From Protopterus annectens (taxonomy: Eukaryota; Chordata; Ceratodontiformes; Protopteridae): a stretch of DNA of 64,000 nucleotides. Shown piece after piece: positions 46,013-57,059 of the stretch; the stretch's first letter is position 1; each line of letters opens with the position of its first letter. Below the pieces are notes generated by a model. That model was not told the DNA's origin, ran no database searches, and saw nothing but the letters and a program-made list of their open reading frames with translations. The stretch is taken from the NCBI RefSeq assembly GCF_019279795.1, contig NC_056747.1:1003364432-1003428431 (forward strand), given 5' to 3'. The position numbers were made by a program, and so were the translations under genes.

Positions 46013-46559
46013 GGGTCTACTTCAAATTAAGAAAAGCCCATATCAATGAATCTCACATTACCAAGACAAATTAGCCGAAAGTACATAAGACCGGAAATTT
46101 AAAACTATGAATCCCATACAAGCGAAATGTGCTTCCCAGATATCTTCGATCAATCAGTCACTCTGTTCTTTTCCAGCACTACATCTTTCTATTAGAGGTG
46201 TACCACACAGACCAGTCTGTCTTGAAGTGGGGATTGCCTACTGTAACATGGTAATGTTGTGATAAGGAAAAAACTGCAATTATTTTCTTTCCTTCTTTTT
46301 TGTAGAGTGTCCCCCCTGCACCCCTGTCCCTCACACCTTCTGCAAATTAAATATACCAAATCCAAGATCACACTACCTTGAGGAAAAGGGCATGTTTATA
46401 TCTGTTTTTTAACTGCTGCGACTGACTATACATCAGTAACATATTTTCACTTGTATGGGATTCGTAGTTTTAATTTTCTGGTCTTATGTGGTTTCTGCTA
46501 ATTCGCCTCAGTAATGTGAGATTCGTTTAAATGGGCTTTCATTAATATGAAGGAGACCC
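46013..46559. mobile_element. Foldback element FB8
   Basis: Left end GGGTCTACTTCAAATTAAG; right end reversed GGGTCTCCTTCATATTAATG. The arms align over about 115 bp (both contain GAATCTCACATTAC and GAATCCCATACAAG). Flanks ATATATAT (46005-46012) and ACATATAT (46560-46567) are an 8-bp duplication with one mismatch, in TA-rich DNA. The core is at about 46300-46392 (CCCCCCTGCACCCC; AAATATACCAAATCCAAGAT; GAGGAAAAGGGC). 547 bp long, no coding capacity. Confidence 0.85.
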
Positions 46560-46566
46560 ACATATA

Positions 46567-46574
46567 TGTATGTG

Positions 46575-46645
<71 letters not shown>

Positions 46646-46659
46646 TTACACACACACAT

Positions 46660-46692
<33 letters not shown>

Positions 46693-46722
46693 CACGCACA
46701 TGTATTTATGTGTGTGTGCATG

Positions 46723-46777
<55 letters not shown>
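46567..46777. repeat. (TA)n, (CA)n, (TG)n, (TA)n compound microsatellite
   Basis: TA at about 46577-46640, CA at about 46647-46695 with small breaks, a short TG run, and TA at 46728-46777. Open frames on both strands are repeat artefacts. Confidence 0.95.
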
Positions 46778-46779
<2 letters not shown>

Positions 46780-47063
46780 GTTCATGTCAGTACAACAAGT
46801 CAAAAGATCGACATGCACTTCACCGACACATGAAATAATCGAAACTGCAAATCACGGACATTTAACAGGTAAGAGGTTTAAATTTCGCTAATCATGCCTA
46901 CCACACATGCATGACACTGCCACACTTACTAAAACATGGTAGGCATGATTAGCGAAATTTAAACCTCTTACCTGTTAAATGTCCGTGATTTGCAGTTTCA
47001 ATTATTTCATGTGTCAGTGAAGTGCATGTCGATCTTTTGACTTGTCGTTGTACTGACATGAAC

Positions 47064-47065
<2 letters not shown>
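46778..47065. mobile_element. Near-perfect palindromic foldback element FB9
   Basis: 288 bp starting GGGTTCATGTCAGTACAAC and ending with its complement (GTACTGACATGAACCC). The arms of about 125 bp differ at only a handful of sites and enclose a spacer of roughly 30-40 bp (around CACACATGCATGACACTGCC). Both flanks are (TA)n, compatible with an ATATATAT duplication but not provable. The family core is absent. High arm identity suggests recent insertion or arm homogenisation. Confidence 0.85.

Positions 47066-47106
<41 letters not shown>
47066..47106. repeat. (TA)n microsatellite
   Basis: About 20 TA units followed by GATAGATAGA. Confidence 0.95.
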
Positions 47107-47108
<2 letters not shown>

Positions 47109-47129
47109 TAGATAGATATATTAATATAT

Positions 47130-47610
47130 GGGAGGCATCATATTGGTCAAGAAAGGTGATCAACAACTGTAAGAGGTGTCTCTAATACCAGTGTTGAAGA
47201 ATATGCCTTTTCCCAAGTATTGTGCAATCACAGTTGGTCTATCGAAATAGCAGTGGGTGCTGGAGGTATCGGGTTGCTTCCTCCCTGCAAAAAACATTTT
47301 TTAGTTCCATGTAGCAAGGTTATGTTTCAGTGCATGCACTGTCGGTGGTTCATGTTTATTTTTTAATTTGTATGCTGATATTTTCAAGACTGACTTTCTT
47401 GTTAACCAGATATTAGCCAGTCTATCCATATATGAGTTTCACTGCGATGCATTGTGTTGTGTGAGCTAGTGGTGACCTTTTCATTGTTTTCCCTTTTTCT
47501 TCACTGTAGTGGGATGATGGAGTTGGTCTATATGATTTTGAGAGATAGAGGGCTTAGACCCTCATCAGGATGTGGGTGAGAGCTTACCCCACTAAAAAAA
47601 AAACATTTCT
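47130..47610 (-). mobile_element. Foldback-family core remnants FB10 (minus orientation)
   Basis: Two reversed core-like stretches: about 47195-47310 (GCCTTTTCCCAAGTATTGTG, AGTTGGTCTAT, TCCCTGCAAAAAACA) and about 47490-47560 (TTCTTCACTGTAGTGGGATG, GGAGTTGGTCTATATGATTT). Arms and ends are not resolved. Possibly two overlapping old copies. Confidence 0.45.
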
Positions 47611-47799
47611 TTGCTTTATTTTTTTTTTATGCTCATTATTTTCAATATTTAATTTCTGATAAACAATGAGCCCCCCCCCAAAAAAAAAAGATTGTCTATG
47701 GCTCATAGGTAAACCTTGTGTGTGTGAATATACACACACATATACCTATACTATACTTATTCATTTATTTATATGCCAGTACATTGAAAAACAAAACGG

Positions 47800-47985
47800 T
47801 CAAACCTAAAAATTTTCATCTCAACAGATTAACATGCACAATATTGAAAACTGAAAAAAAAATTAAGAAATACTTTTTGCAGGGAGGCAAACCCCACACC
47901 TCCTGCAGCTTATATATACCAACTCTGAGGTTACACAACAGTGGGGAAAGGACAAATTCCCATGTTCTGCTGTACTACAACCTCA
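47800..47985 (+). mobile_element. Foldback-family core FB11, right arm replaced by CA array
   Basis: TTTTTGCAGGGAGGCAAACC, CTTATATATACCAACTCTGA, GGTTACACAACAGTGGGGAA and AGGACAAATTCCCATG match the shared core in order. Immediately right is the long CA array, so the right arm is missing or has been expanded away. Confidence 0.65.
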
Positions 47986-48076
<91 letters not shown>

Positions 48077-48098
48077 CACACACACACACACACGCACA

Positions 48099-48138
<40 letters not shown>

Positions 48139-48142
48139 GACA

Positions 48143-48212
<70 letters not shown>
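47986..48212. repeat. Long (CA)n microsatellite, interrupted
   Basis: About 227 bp of CA units with minor breaks (AAAACA, ACGC, CATACA, CAGACACT). The longest simple repeat in the window. Confidence 0.97.
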
Positions 48213-48216
<4 letters not shown>

Positions 48217-48629
48217 TATTTTTTATCTATCTATTTCTTTATCTATATCTGTTTCGATATCTATCGAGGTAGATACAAGCATAATGATTGCTGGTCCATT
48301 TAAATGTGCTGACTCAAGTGGCTCATGGACATAACACTTTGCATGCAAAGTTATCTAACCCTGCCCACTCCAGAGGAAACATTTGACATGCACAAGAGTC
48401 TGTAACAGATAAAGCAGACTGAACATGCTCACTTAAGCTTTTTTTGTGTATTTAACATCTTCCTTTTTCTCCTCCTTTGCAGGATCAGACGACACACCCA
48501 AGCTTGTGAAATAATTTGAGACTGGAATTTCACAAACAGCAAAACCTTCAGATATTTAAGGGCACTAGAATAATTATTTCATTAAACCCTAGCATCCATT
48601 TTGCATCTTTAACAAAAGGGCAGCAATTT

Positions 48630-48927
48630 CATACCTCTCAGCTGTCCAGATTTCTGCAGAATGACTGGCTATTTGCCTCATATTTTTGGTCTGCTTCTCT
48701 TAAAATTTGTGGCAAACTATAGAGGATTGATGTCACTGAATAATGACATATATTTGAGTTTCAGACTTCATATCCTTCAGAAAATGCAACCTAAAACAAA
48801 ATCTGTTATTCTAACAACATTTTTAAGTTTATAAGAAGAACAATAGTTAAAATATGTTTTCAGTCTATGTCCTCCCATTATTTAAGGCTTTATCCAGATT
48901 TCTTGTGTTAGGAGGTTGAGAGGTATG
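48630..48927 (+). mobile_element. ~300-bp TIR element (CATACCTCTCA family), copy B
   Basis: 298 bp from CATACCTCTCAGCTGTCCAG to GGTTGAGAGGTATG, giving terminal inverted repeats. It is the cleanest of four copies (others at 21.1, 55.7 and 60.8 kb). The body contains TTGCCTCATATTTTTGGTCT and GAGTTTCAGACTTCATATCC. No coding capacity. The immediate flanks (TT left, TT right) do not settle the target duplication. Confidence 0.75.
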
Positions 48928-49584
48928 TTTACAAGAAAAGTAACTCTCAGACGTGTACAAAATAGCAGAAAATAAAGTGAATGGAATATTTATACATCAT
49001 TATAAGACATCCAGATCTGCTGAATACGTACAAAAGACACCAGAGGTTCCTCATTAAGAAGACCATAGATTTAAACATTGTGAGTTTCCAATAAAAACAC
49101 TGTTGGCACAGTCCCTTTATTCATCATCTTATAAAGTCCATGCCTTATTTTCTATGCCATTAGAGACCCAGTTGTCTGGGATCTCCACAAGTCTAACAAT
49201 TCCACCAATAGCAGGGACCTAAATAATCACCAGCAAGGAATAAAATGTGATGGAGGAGAAAGAGTGAGAGGGATTCCTCATGCTGAGCTTCCTCCTCCTC
49301 CTCTGAGATAGACAGCCCCTGCTGAATATACACAAAAAATTCCTACAGGCCTTCACTAGCCTAGCCCTCCAAGAGAAAGGGGGTACAGCCTAAAGACGGG
49401 TACTGGCAAGGCATAAATAGTCATAAAGTCAACTGCCTTGAAATTCCTATTAATGCGATAGAGAAGAGATTAATATTGAACTTTAAACAGCAAGTGTTAA
49501 TAACAAGGTATTTGCACACTATTTACATTATGTTTTGCCATTCTTGTTCTATACAATACTTTGATTTGTTGATTTGGAGGAAAC
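48928..49584. other. No recognisable feature
   Basis: No gene or repeat recognised. Confidence 0.4.
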
Positions 49585-49837
49585 TGTCACTCGACTTGTG
49601 TACTCAAATAAGACAATGAGGCTTGGGTGTTCATTTAAGTGTTTAGTATTCATAAACCCATCAGGATAGATGACTGAAATGTAAAACCTAAACGAACTAA
49701 CTGACTGACAGCTACACATACACATGCTTTCACTCCGGCTGCTCACTCAAAATGGCATTCTTGCTTGCATGTGCTCAGTACTTATATGCACATGCTCATA
49801 GACTGGAATGGCTCTTAAAGGTACAACACACACTCTG
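49585..49837 (-). repeat. Gypsy 3' LTR
   Basis: 253 bp, in the same orientation as 54239-54486. Shared stretches include TCCGGCTGCTCACTCAAAA and GCTCAGTACTTATATGCA. Point and length differences are spread throughout. Confidence 0.92.
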
Positions 49838-52800
49838 ATCTACATCCTTACTCTTTGACTATTCTGTCATGCAAATGAAAATGACAGTCAGATGAGGATG
49901 CAAATTATACAGACATATACAAAAATAACAATCAGGTCCAGGTTGCCATGTATCTAGGATAAGGTCTTGACATACGACCTGACCTCGTAATGTAATAATC
50001 AGAACTGGGTTTAGCAACAGGGACAGTCACTGGAGAATGTTCTTCTTCAGCATTTTCAGGGATACTTTCATGAACAGGAACAGATGATGAAATGTTCTCT
50101 GGAACATTGGACAAATCACTCTGAGAATTAGAGTATCCATTATAGGCACGATGCTGTAACACTGGCTTGGACACTGGTAGTAAATGTTTCTGATTCCACC
50201 TGAATTCCATACCTTGCGACTCAATGATGTACAATCTCATTTCCTCACACAAATGTTTCACAAGTCCTATTCAGTCAAATCCTTTTGCTGTCTGCATCCT
50301 CGCTATCTCTCCTTCTTTTAAGAGATTCAGAGGCTTGCTGGTTTTATCATAGTAGAACTTTTGGGAGAAACGCTTCTTTAGGAGTTGAGCTTTTACTGCT
50401 TTGTTGTTTTTAGCACTCAGAATCAGTAAATTCTTATTTATTGGTAGTAAGGTTCTAGTTTGTCTCGACATAAGTCTCTGAGCAGGTGAACCAAGTAAAT
50501 TGTCGTGAGGAATGTTTCTGAGATTTAACAGGTTGAGAAAAACATCAGTATTGTCTTATTTGGATTTCTCCAACAGCTGTTTCTCACTTTGAACTGCACA
50601 TTCAGCGTAGTCATTTGACTGTGAGTATTCAGGGCTACTAGTAACATGAACAAAGTCCCATGTTTTAGTAAATCTTTTGCACTGCTGACTTGTAAACTGT
50701 GCACCACTGTCAGAAATGACTTTGTGCAGACTACCATGGACAGAAAAATGCCTCTTCAATTTTGTAATGACAGTACTGGAAGTTATGTTAGGTAGTAGGT
50801 CAATCTCGGACCAATTTGAACAAGAGTCTACTAACACCAAGTAATGTTGACCATTCCACTCAAGAATATCTGTAGCTACTGTCGACCAAGGTAGTTCAGG
50901 AATCTGGCTTAAATGACATAGTTCTTTTTGTTGATGCGGTTTAGTACTATTACAAACAGAGCAAGCTGAAATTGTCTTCTCAATATCTTTGACATAGAAG
51001 GCCAAAATACTAGTCTCTTGCCCTTTTTTGGTAGAATCGGTTCCTAGGTGGCCATGATGCAAGATTTTAATAGATTGTTATTGCAAGGATTTTGGAACAA
51101 TCGCTTTTGGACCCCTCATGATGATACCATCTTCTATGAAAATCTTGTCTCTGTAAGGAAAATACTGCTGCACATCTGGTGGTAAACAAGATTTTTTTGA
51201 TGGTCATCCTTGACTGATGAAGTGGTTGAACTTCTGGAGAGTTGGATGTGAAGCTGTGTTAGTTCTAAGCTCATCAAAATTTCTCACTTGTATGACTTCA
51301 AAGTCAGGTTGCTCATTTTCATGCTGTTCAGTGATTGTTCTGGGCAATCGGGATAAAGCATCAGCAAGACAAAGATTGCCTTTTGTGTAAACTAAGTGGA
51401 AATTGTACTTTTGCAATTTTAACATCACGCATTGCATTCTCACAGGAGCTGTGTGCATTGGCTTTTTCAAAACAGTGACCAAAGGTTGGTGGTCATTTTA
51501 ATTTGAAAAGGTTGGCTATAAATATAATCATGGAACTTCAGACAAGCAAACACAATTGCCAAAAGCACTTTTTCTATTTGAGCATACTGCATCTTGGTTT
51601 GGGTTAGAGTTCTGGATGCATAGGCTACTGGTCTACCCTCTTGAAAAATGACTGCACCAAGACCAAACTTTGAAGCATCACAGGAAAGAGTTACTCATTT
51701 CTGAACATCATAATATCTTAAAGTGGGCGGACTGGCAATTTTCCATTTCAGGACATTGAATGCTCTTTGGTGTTATTCTAACCAGGATCAAGTTACATCT
51801 TTGCATGTCAGCTTTCTTAGCAGTGCTGAAAGTTCACTGAAATCTGAAATGAACTTGCCTAAATACTTGACCATGCCAGGAAAGTGTTGCAAGGCTGTGA
51901 CATTGTCTGGAGCTAGCATCTCAAGAATTGCAGTTTGCTTGGAAGGATCTGGTTGTAAGCCTGAACTGGTAAACAAATGACCTACATAAGTAACTTCTTG
52001 CAGCCTGAATTTACATTTCTGGGGATTCAGTTTAAGATTCACCTCTCAAGCACGTTCCAGAACTTTCCTGAAGTTTCTATCATGTTTGACTTCACCATTG
52101 CCTCCTACAAGAATATCATCTACTATTATAGCACATGAATAGCCAGAAAAAAATTGTTCCATTGCACGTTGAAAGACTTCACTGGCAGAATTTATTCCAA
52201 ATGGCATTCTCAAAAATTTGTGCCTTCCAAATGGTGTACTGAAAGTGGTTAGCAATGAATATTTTCGATCAAGCAAAATTTTCCAAAATTAACTTTTTGC
52301 ATCTAAGGCAGAAAAAACAGTGGCATTTGGCATAAGGGCAGCAACTTCTTCAGCTGTACTCATTAGCTGATGAGGTCATTTTGGTGCTTTGTTCAAATCT
52401 CTTGGATCAATACATATTCTAATATCATCTGAGATTTTTCATGGGCTACCACCATGGACGATACCCATTCAGTTGGTTCTTTTACTGGACAGATTACTCC
52501 TAGGTACACCATTCTGTCTAGCTCAGCTTTGACTCTGCTATGCATGGCTGCTGGAACTTTCCATGCTGGTCTAATGACTGGGCTTACATCGTGGTCTAAC
52601 TTCATGGAGTACACAACTGGGAGTTTGCCTAACTTGTCTTCAAAAATATCAGCATAGTCAGAAAAAATAGTTTGTGAAATTTTTGTTGTTACATGTAGAC
52701 ATCTTTCTTAAAGGAAAGCAGTCCCATTCTCAAACTGTCCTTGAGGCCTAATAATGACTGCACATGTCTCTTGACTATGTAAAACTGCAAGTAATAGCTG

Positions 52801-54238
52801 TTCCCAGCAGAATAACATGAAAGCACTACTAAGCCTATGGTTTGAATTTCTTCACTATCATAAGCAACAAGCTTTGCACACTTTGCCAGATCAAGTTTCT
52901 CACCAGCTTTTACTCCAGCAAACATTTCTGCTGGCATACTATTGAACTTTGAACCAATATCAAATTTGAGCTTTACAGGTCTCCCATTAATCTGAACAGT
53001 ACAAAATATTTTGTTCTTTGCCCATAAATCTACTGCGTTGGCTGTTTCACTAAGCACAGACACATCATCAACATAGAAAGTAGGGTCTCAGCTTTCTAAT
53101 TGATCAACTTGCCTCTTTGAATGCTGTTTTTTAATAGATTTACAGAGCCTTTTGAAATGATTCCACTTTTTACATGTGTGGCTCTGCAGACCAAAAGCTA
53201 AGCACTTCTCTCGTTTGGGCTCATGGCTACCTCCACAATTATGACAGTTGACTATGAGGCTCATCACAGGTTTTGCTGAGTCACCACTCTACTTTACTGA
53301 GTGTCCCCTGGGTTTCACTGTAGCTGCTATAGGTTTTGCTGAAGCAACCACACCCTTAGGCCTGTATCTTTTAACTTCATGCTGCACACTATTAACATTA
53401 GCACTGGAAGGCACTGGAAGCATACTTTTCTCATTTGTAAGCATATTTGTGTGCTTTTCTGTGAGCTCATATATCTGACAAATCATAGGGTGTTTTTACC
53501 CCTCCCCTCCAAACACAGCAGGTGCATACACAAATGAATGCTCCATTTCAATGGCTTCTGAACCAGCTAGATTAACATAATAAATGCTTTTGTACATGTG
53601 TCTTTGTCAGAAAAATCGTCCTGTATGAAAGTATCATACTCTTGCTCAAACACACTCCAATTGTCTGCAACATTATTATCAAACACAAGTGGAGCAGGTC
53701 TGCAAAATCCCTCTGCTACGCCAACACATTGCCCTTGTAATTATGTCAGAAATACACAGCAGATACTTGATAAATATTCAACTGCACAACAATCATTTCA
53801 AAATGACTGTATTCTGCAAAATAACTGTACTGTAATACTGCACACACTCGCCAACACTTTGCATACTTTGGATATTTCAAATAGCTTTAGTTAATATGAA
53901 AAAGAAGCACATAGTGAAAAAATATGGTCATTTTCCCTTTTTTATACATTTATGTGATTCGGAAGTGATTTTAAGCAGTTTTGTATACATTGTTAGTACT
54001 TTTATCAATATGTTGCAGTTTTGAACATTTCATTTAATTAGAAATTTGTTTTGTACATTTTAAATGCTTCGTTTTATATTCTTTGCATAAAAAATCATTT
54101 AAACTAGTTTTAGTACCTGAAATTATCTTTCTGACCTGTTTACGAGTCGTCTGAGCTTCAAATGATTCACATCTGTATATTCCTCCAATTATAACTGAGT
54201 GCCTCATAGTTTTGACTTTGGATCCCATTCTGATACCA

Positions 54239-54486
54239 TGTCGCTCATCTTATGTATTCAAATAAGATGATAAGGCTTTTGTTTAAGTTGTTTATTACAC
54301 ACAAACACATCAGGATGGGTGACTGAATCATAAAACCTAAACAAAGTAACTGACTGACTGCTACGCACATAGATGTTTTCAATCCGGCTGCTCACTCAAA
54401 AAGACACTTTTGCTTGCACATGCTCAGTACTTATATGCATGTGCCCATAGAATGGAATGGCTCTTAGAGGAAAAACACACACTCTG
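54239..54486 (-). repeat. Gypsy 5' LTR
   Basis: 248 bp mate of 49585-49837. The primer-binding sequence lies immediately inside it (54238 downward). Confidence 0.92.
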
Positions 54487-55735
54487 CAGTACAGAAACTA
54501 TATGAACAAGGTGAATAGGTGAGTAGGGGGAATGACAGGGTGGAAGAGTGGGGTCTGCTGGTGGTACAGAGCTTAACAACAGGGCAAAGAAAGGGGAATA
54601 TTGATGGACAGTGTGACTATGATCTGAGCAATAACTGTAAAGTGGAAGGTTGATGTGAGAAAATGGGGATTTCCAGTTTTAAGTGATACCTCAGGAGTTT
54701 TTATGAACAATATTTTCTTGAATGGTCTTTTGTGTTGACAAAGATAAATCTATTGAAGAAAAACATAAATTATACCCAAAAATGCTATTGGGCTTGTTCA
54801 AAAACTTTGTGGTAATGTGAGCAGAAACCACCTTAAGTTACAGCAATAAAAATAATTTATTTTCTTAAGTACTATAAGAAACATCAAGCATTTTGTGTCA
54901 AAGCTTGTATACACAGATTTTTTTTTTCAAAATTAAAAGGACTATCTACAGTAAAAATCCACAGTAGAACTCCATCCTCTCCCTTCTAAGACAGTGTTTT
55001 GTATTAATAATGCACACAGTAGTTATAGCATAATTTGCATGTCTGTGATCTAAGGAAATAACTCCATGGACCAGCCCAAACTACGAAAAGATTCAGTATA
55101 AATTGAGATGTGTAAACTGCTGCTCACATTTAAAAATATACCAGGTATGTGTGTGAATGTTTTATGTGTGTATATTATCCTAAGGCAGAAAAAAAATTGC
55201 TACCTCCCGAAACCAGGACAAGACTCTGGGGGTCAAAAATGGACATCTGCATCATTAGTGTCCAACAAGTACAGCATACCTGCTATTAATCAGTGGGGAT
55301 AGGGACAATGTAATATCTACCATCACTTAAGAGAAAGACATAAAAAACAAATCCAAACAAGTAAGAATCCTAGGAAAAGCCTAAGATGCGAGTCCCCCAA
55401 AGCAATTCATTACAGTGAAAAACTAGATGGCAATGCAAATAGTACAACAGCACTTTCTGAAAATAATCTTCCCCCTCCAACAAAATGACTGATTGTAAAG
55501 AAATTAATACATAAACAAATAAGGGTAACATTTCTACCAGCCACTTTTTTGACAAACTTCATTATTTAGAGGCAGAAACAATATCAACTTTTAATACATC
55601 TTTAGTATAACTTCACAGCTGGGGATGCAAGCTTAAGATTCAGAAGGTCACTTGTTTTAGTATAAACAAACACAAAATACAAATGCTTGCATACACGCAG
55701 ATGCACACACACTGACTCAGACACAGACACACTTT
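54487..55735. other. No recognisable feature
   Basis: AT-rich DNA. Open frames at 55108-55302 and 55370-55555 have no domain. Confidence 0.4.
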
Positions 55736-56017
55736 TCAACCTCTTACTGCAAGAAATCTGGACAAAGCCTAAAATAATGGGGGCAGGAGTCCAAAAGCAG
55801 GAACAGATTTAAAAAAATTAAGTTGTTAAAATAGCATTTGTGTTAGCACACATTTACTGAAAGATATGAAGTCTGAATCTTAAATGTACATCCTTATTTA
55901 GTGACATTAAATCTCAGCGATTTGCCAGAAAACCACACATTTTATGAGGATTGGACCAAAAATATTAGGCAAGAATCTGGACATTCTGTGAAAATCTGGA
56001 CAGCTGTGAGATGTAGA
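55736..56017 (-). mobile_element. ~300-bp TIR element (CATACCTCTCA family), copy C
   Basis: Matches copies A and B in order: CAAGAAATCTGGACAAAG, GATATGAAGTCTGAATCTTA, GATTTGCCAGAAAACCACAC and AATCTGGACATTCTGTG. The ends are decayed. Confidence 0.7.
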
Positions 56018-56497
56018 TTAGAAATTTAACATTTTTTAAAGCTACAGCCTTCTTATTGTTGCCTTCCTTGCCCTCCACTCTTCTTTCTTATCTATACTGG
56101 AAGCTTCATTTCATTTTCATAATATCAGGCTTTTTCCCATGGCAACAGGTTGCAAAGTTTTAAGTAAGGCTTGTGTCAGTGTGGAAACTATAAGAACCAA
56201 AACAGTGTAAGAAACTTCTCTGTGTGGAAGATTTTCAGTCCATATATTTCTAGTTAATCACTGTATATTAATCAGATCAGATAATAGTAGTAGAAGTAGT
56301 GAACTTAAACTCATCTTAAGTCAAAACAAAACAAAAAATAATAACAGAAAATATATAATTGTACAGCATTACTAAGTATTGGAAAGTAATCCAAGCAAGG
56401 CAGGCAGTCTGTTTCCAGTCGAAAATCCTTTATTAAGTACACAGACAAGCGATCCAAGTAAAACAAAAATAGAGTAATAATTTCCTCACAAGCTTTC

Positions 56498-56506
<9 letters not shown>

Positions 56507-56567
<61 letters not shown>
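56507..56567. repeat. (TA)n microsatellite
   Basis: About 30 TA units. Confidence 0.97.
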
Positions 56568-56568
<1 letters not shown>

Positions 56569-56786
56569 TTTTTATCAGGCATGGGAGTGGTTTATTGTGC
56601 TGTAAAACAAAGTGTTATTGGTACACATGTTAAATTCACATCCCTTCCCCCATCAGTGTGACATTCGAGCTGGTCCTGCCCTACTTAGTAGCTGTCATAA
56701 CAATATATAACCCTTATGTACTTTAAATAAAATTTATAATGATGTGGTACCACTTATTTAACCAGATTATTAAGTAGATTATTAAG

Positions 56787-57025
56787 ACTGCGGTGGTGGT
56801 GCTGCGGTAGCGTTGTCGCCTCACAGCAAGACGTTGTGCCATTTGATTCTCAGCTAGAGCGTCTTCTGTGTGGAGACATGCGTGAATGGGCCTACCTTCA
56901 TTGAAGATTGTGCGTCAGGGCTGGCAAACTCAGCACGTAAAAAAAAAATGTACTGCCAATCATTAGCGGACCGGAGTCCCGCTGTGGCGACCCCTAACCG
57001 GAAAAAGCTGAAAGACACACAAACA
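56787..57025 (+). mobile_element. tRNA-like SINE-B, shorter subfamily
   Basis: Starts TGCGGTGGTGGTGCTGCGGT, contains CGCCTCACAGCAAGACGTTG, then GAGACATGCGTGAATGGGCC and TTGTGCGTCAGGGCTGGCAA, and ends CGGACCGGAGTCCCGCTGTG, then CGACCCCTAACCGGAAAAAG. The middle differs from 43100-43431 but matches the copy at 63.9 kb. Confidence 0.85.
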
Positions 57026-57059
57026 TTAAGTCTGTGATTTTATCCAGGACAATATACTA

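Larger units (their letters stand above)
49585..54486 (-). mobile_element. Ty3/Gypsy LTR retrotransposon, fossil
   Basis: A ~4.9-kb element with both LTRs on the minus strand. Parts in transcription order: 5' LTR (54486-54239); primer site TGGTATCAGAATGGGATCC next to it, which fits initiator-Met tRNA; gag with a Cys/His knuckle region (about 53150-53250); protease (about 52900-53000, FDIGS region); reverse transcriptase (about 52050-52610, RMPFGINSASEVFQRAMEQF); RNase H (about 51200-51800, LADALSRLP near its end); integrase (about 50270-51060, MHHGHLGTDSTKKG and a DDE core); 3' LTR (49837-49585). Integrase following RNase H is the Gypsy order. The element is broken, with roughly ten or more breaks, and the LTRs differ at many sites, so it is old. 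Confidence 0.92.

Noticed and set aside
47718-48303. Several His-Thr or Cys-Val repeat frames on both strands
   Set aside because: They are direct translations of the CA/TG array.
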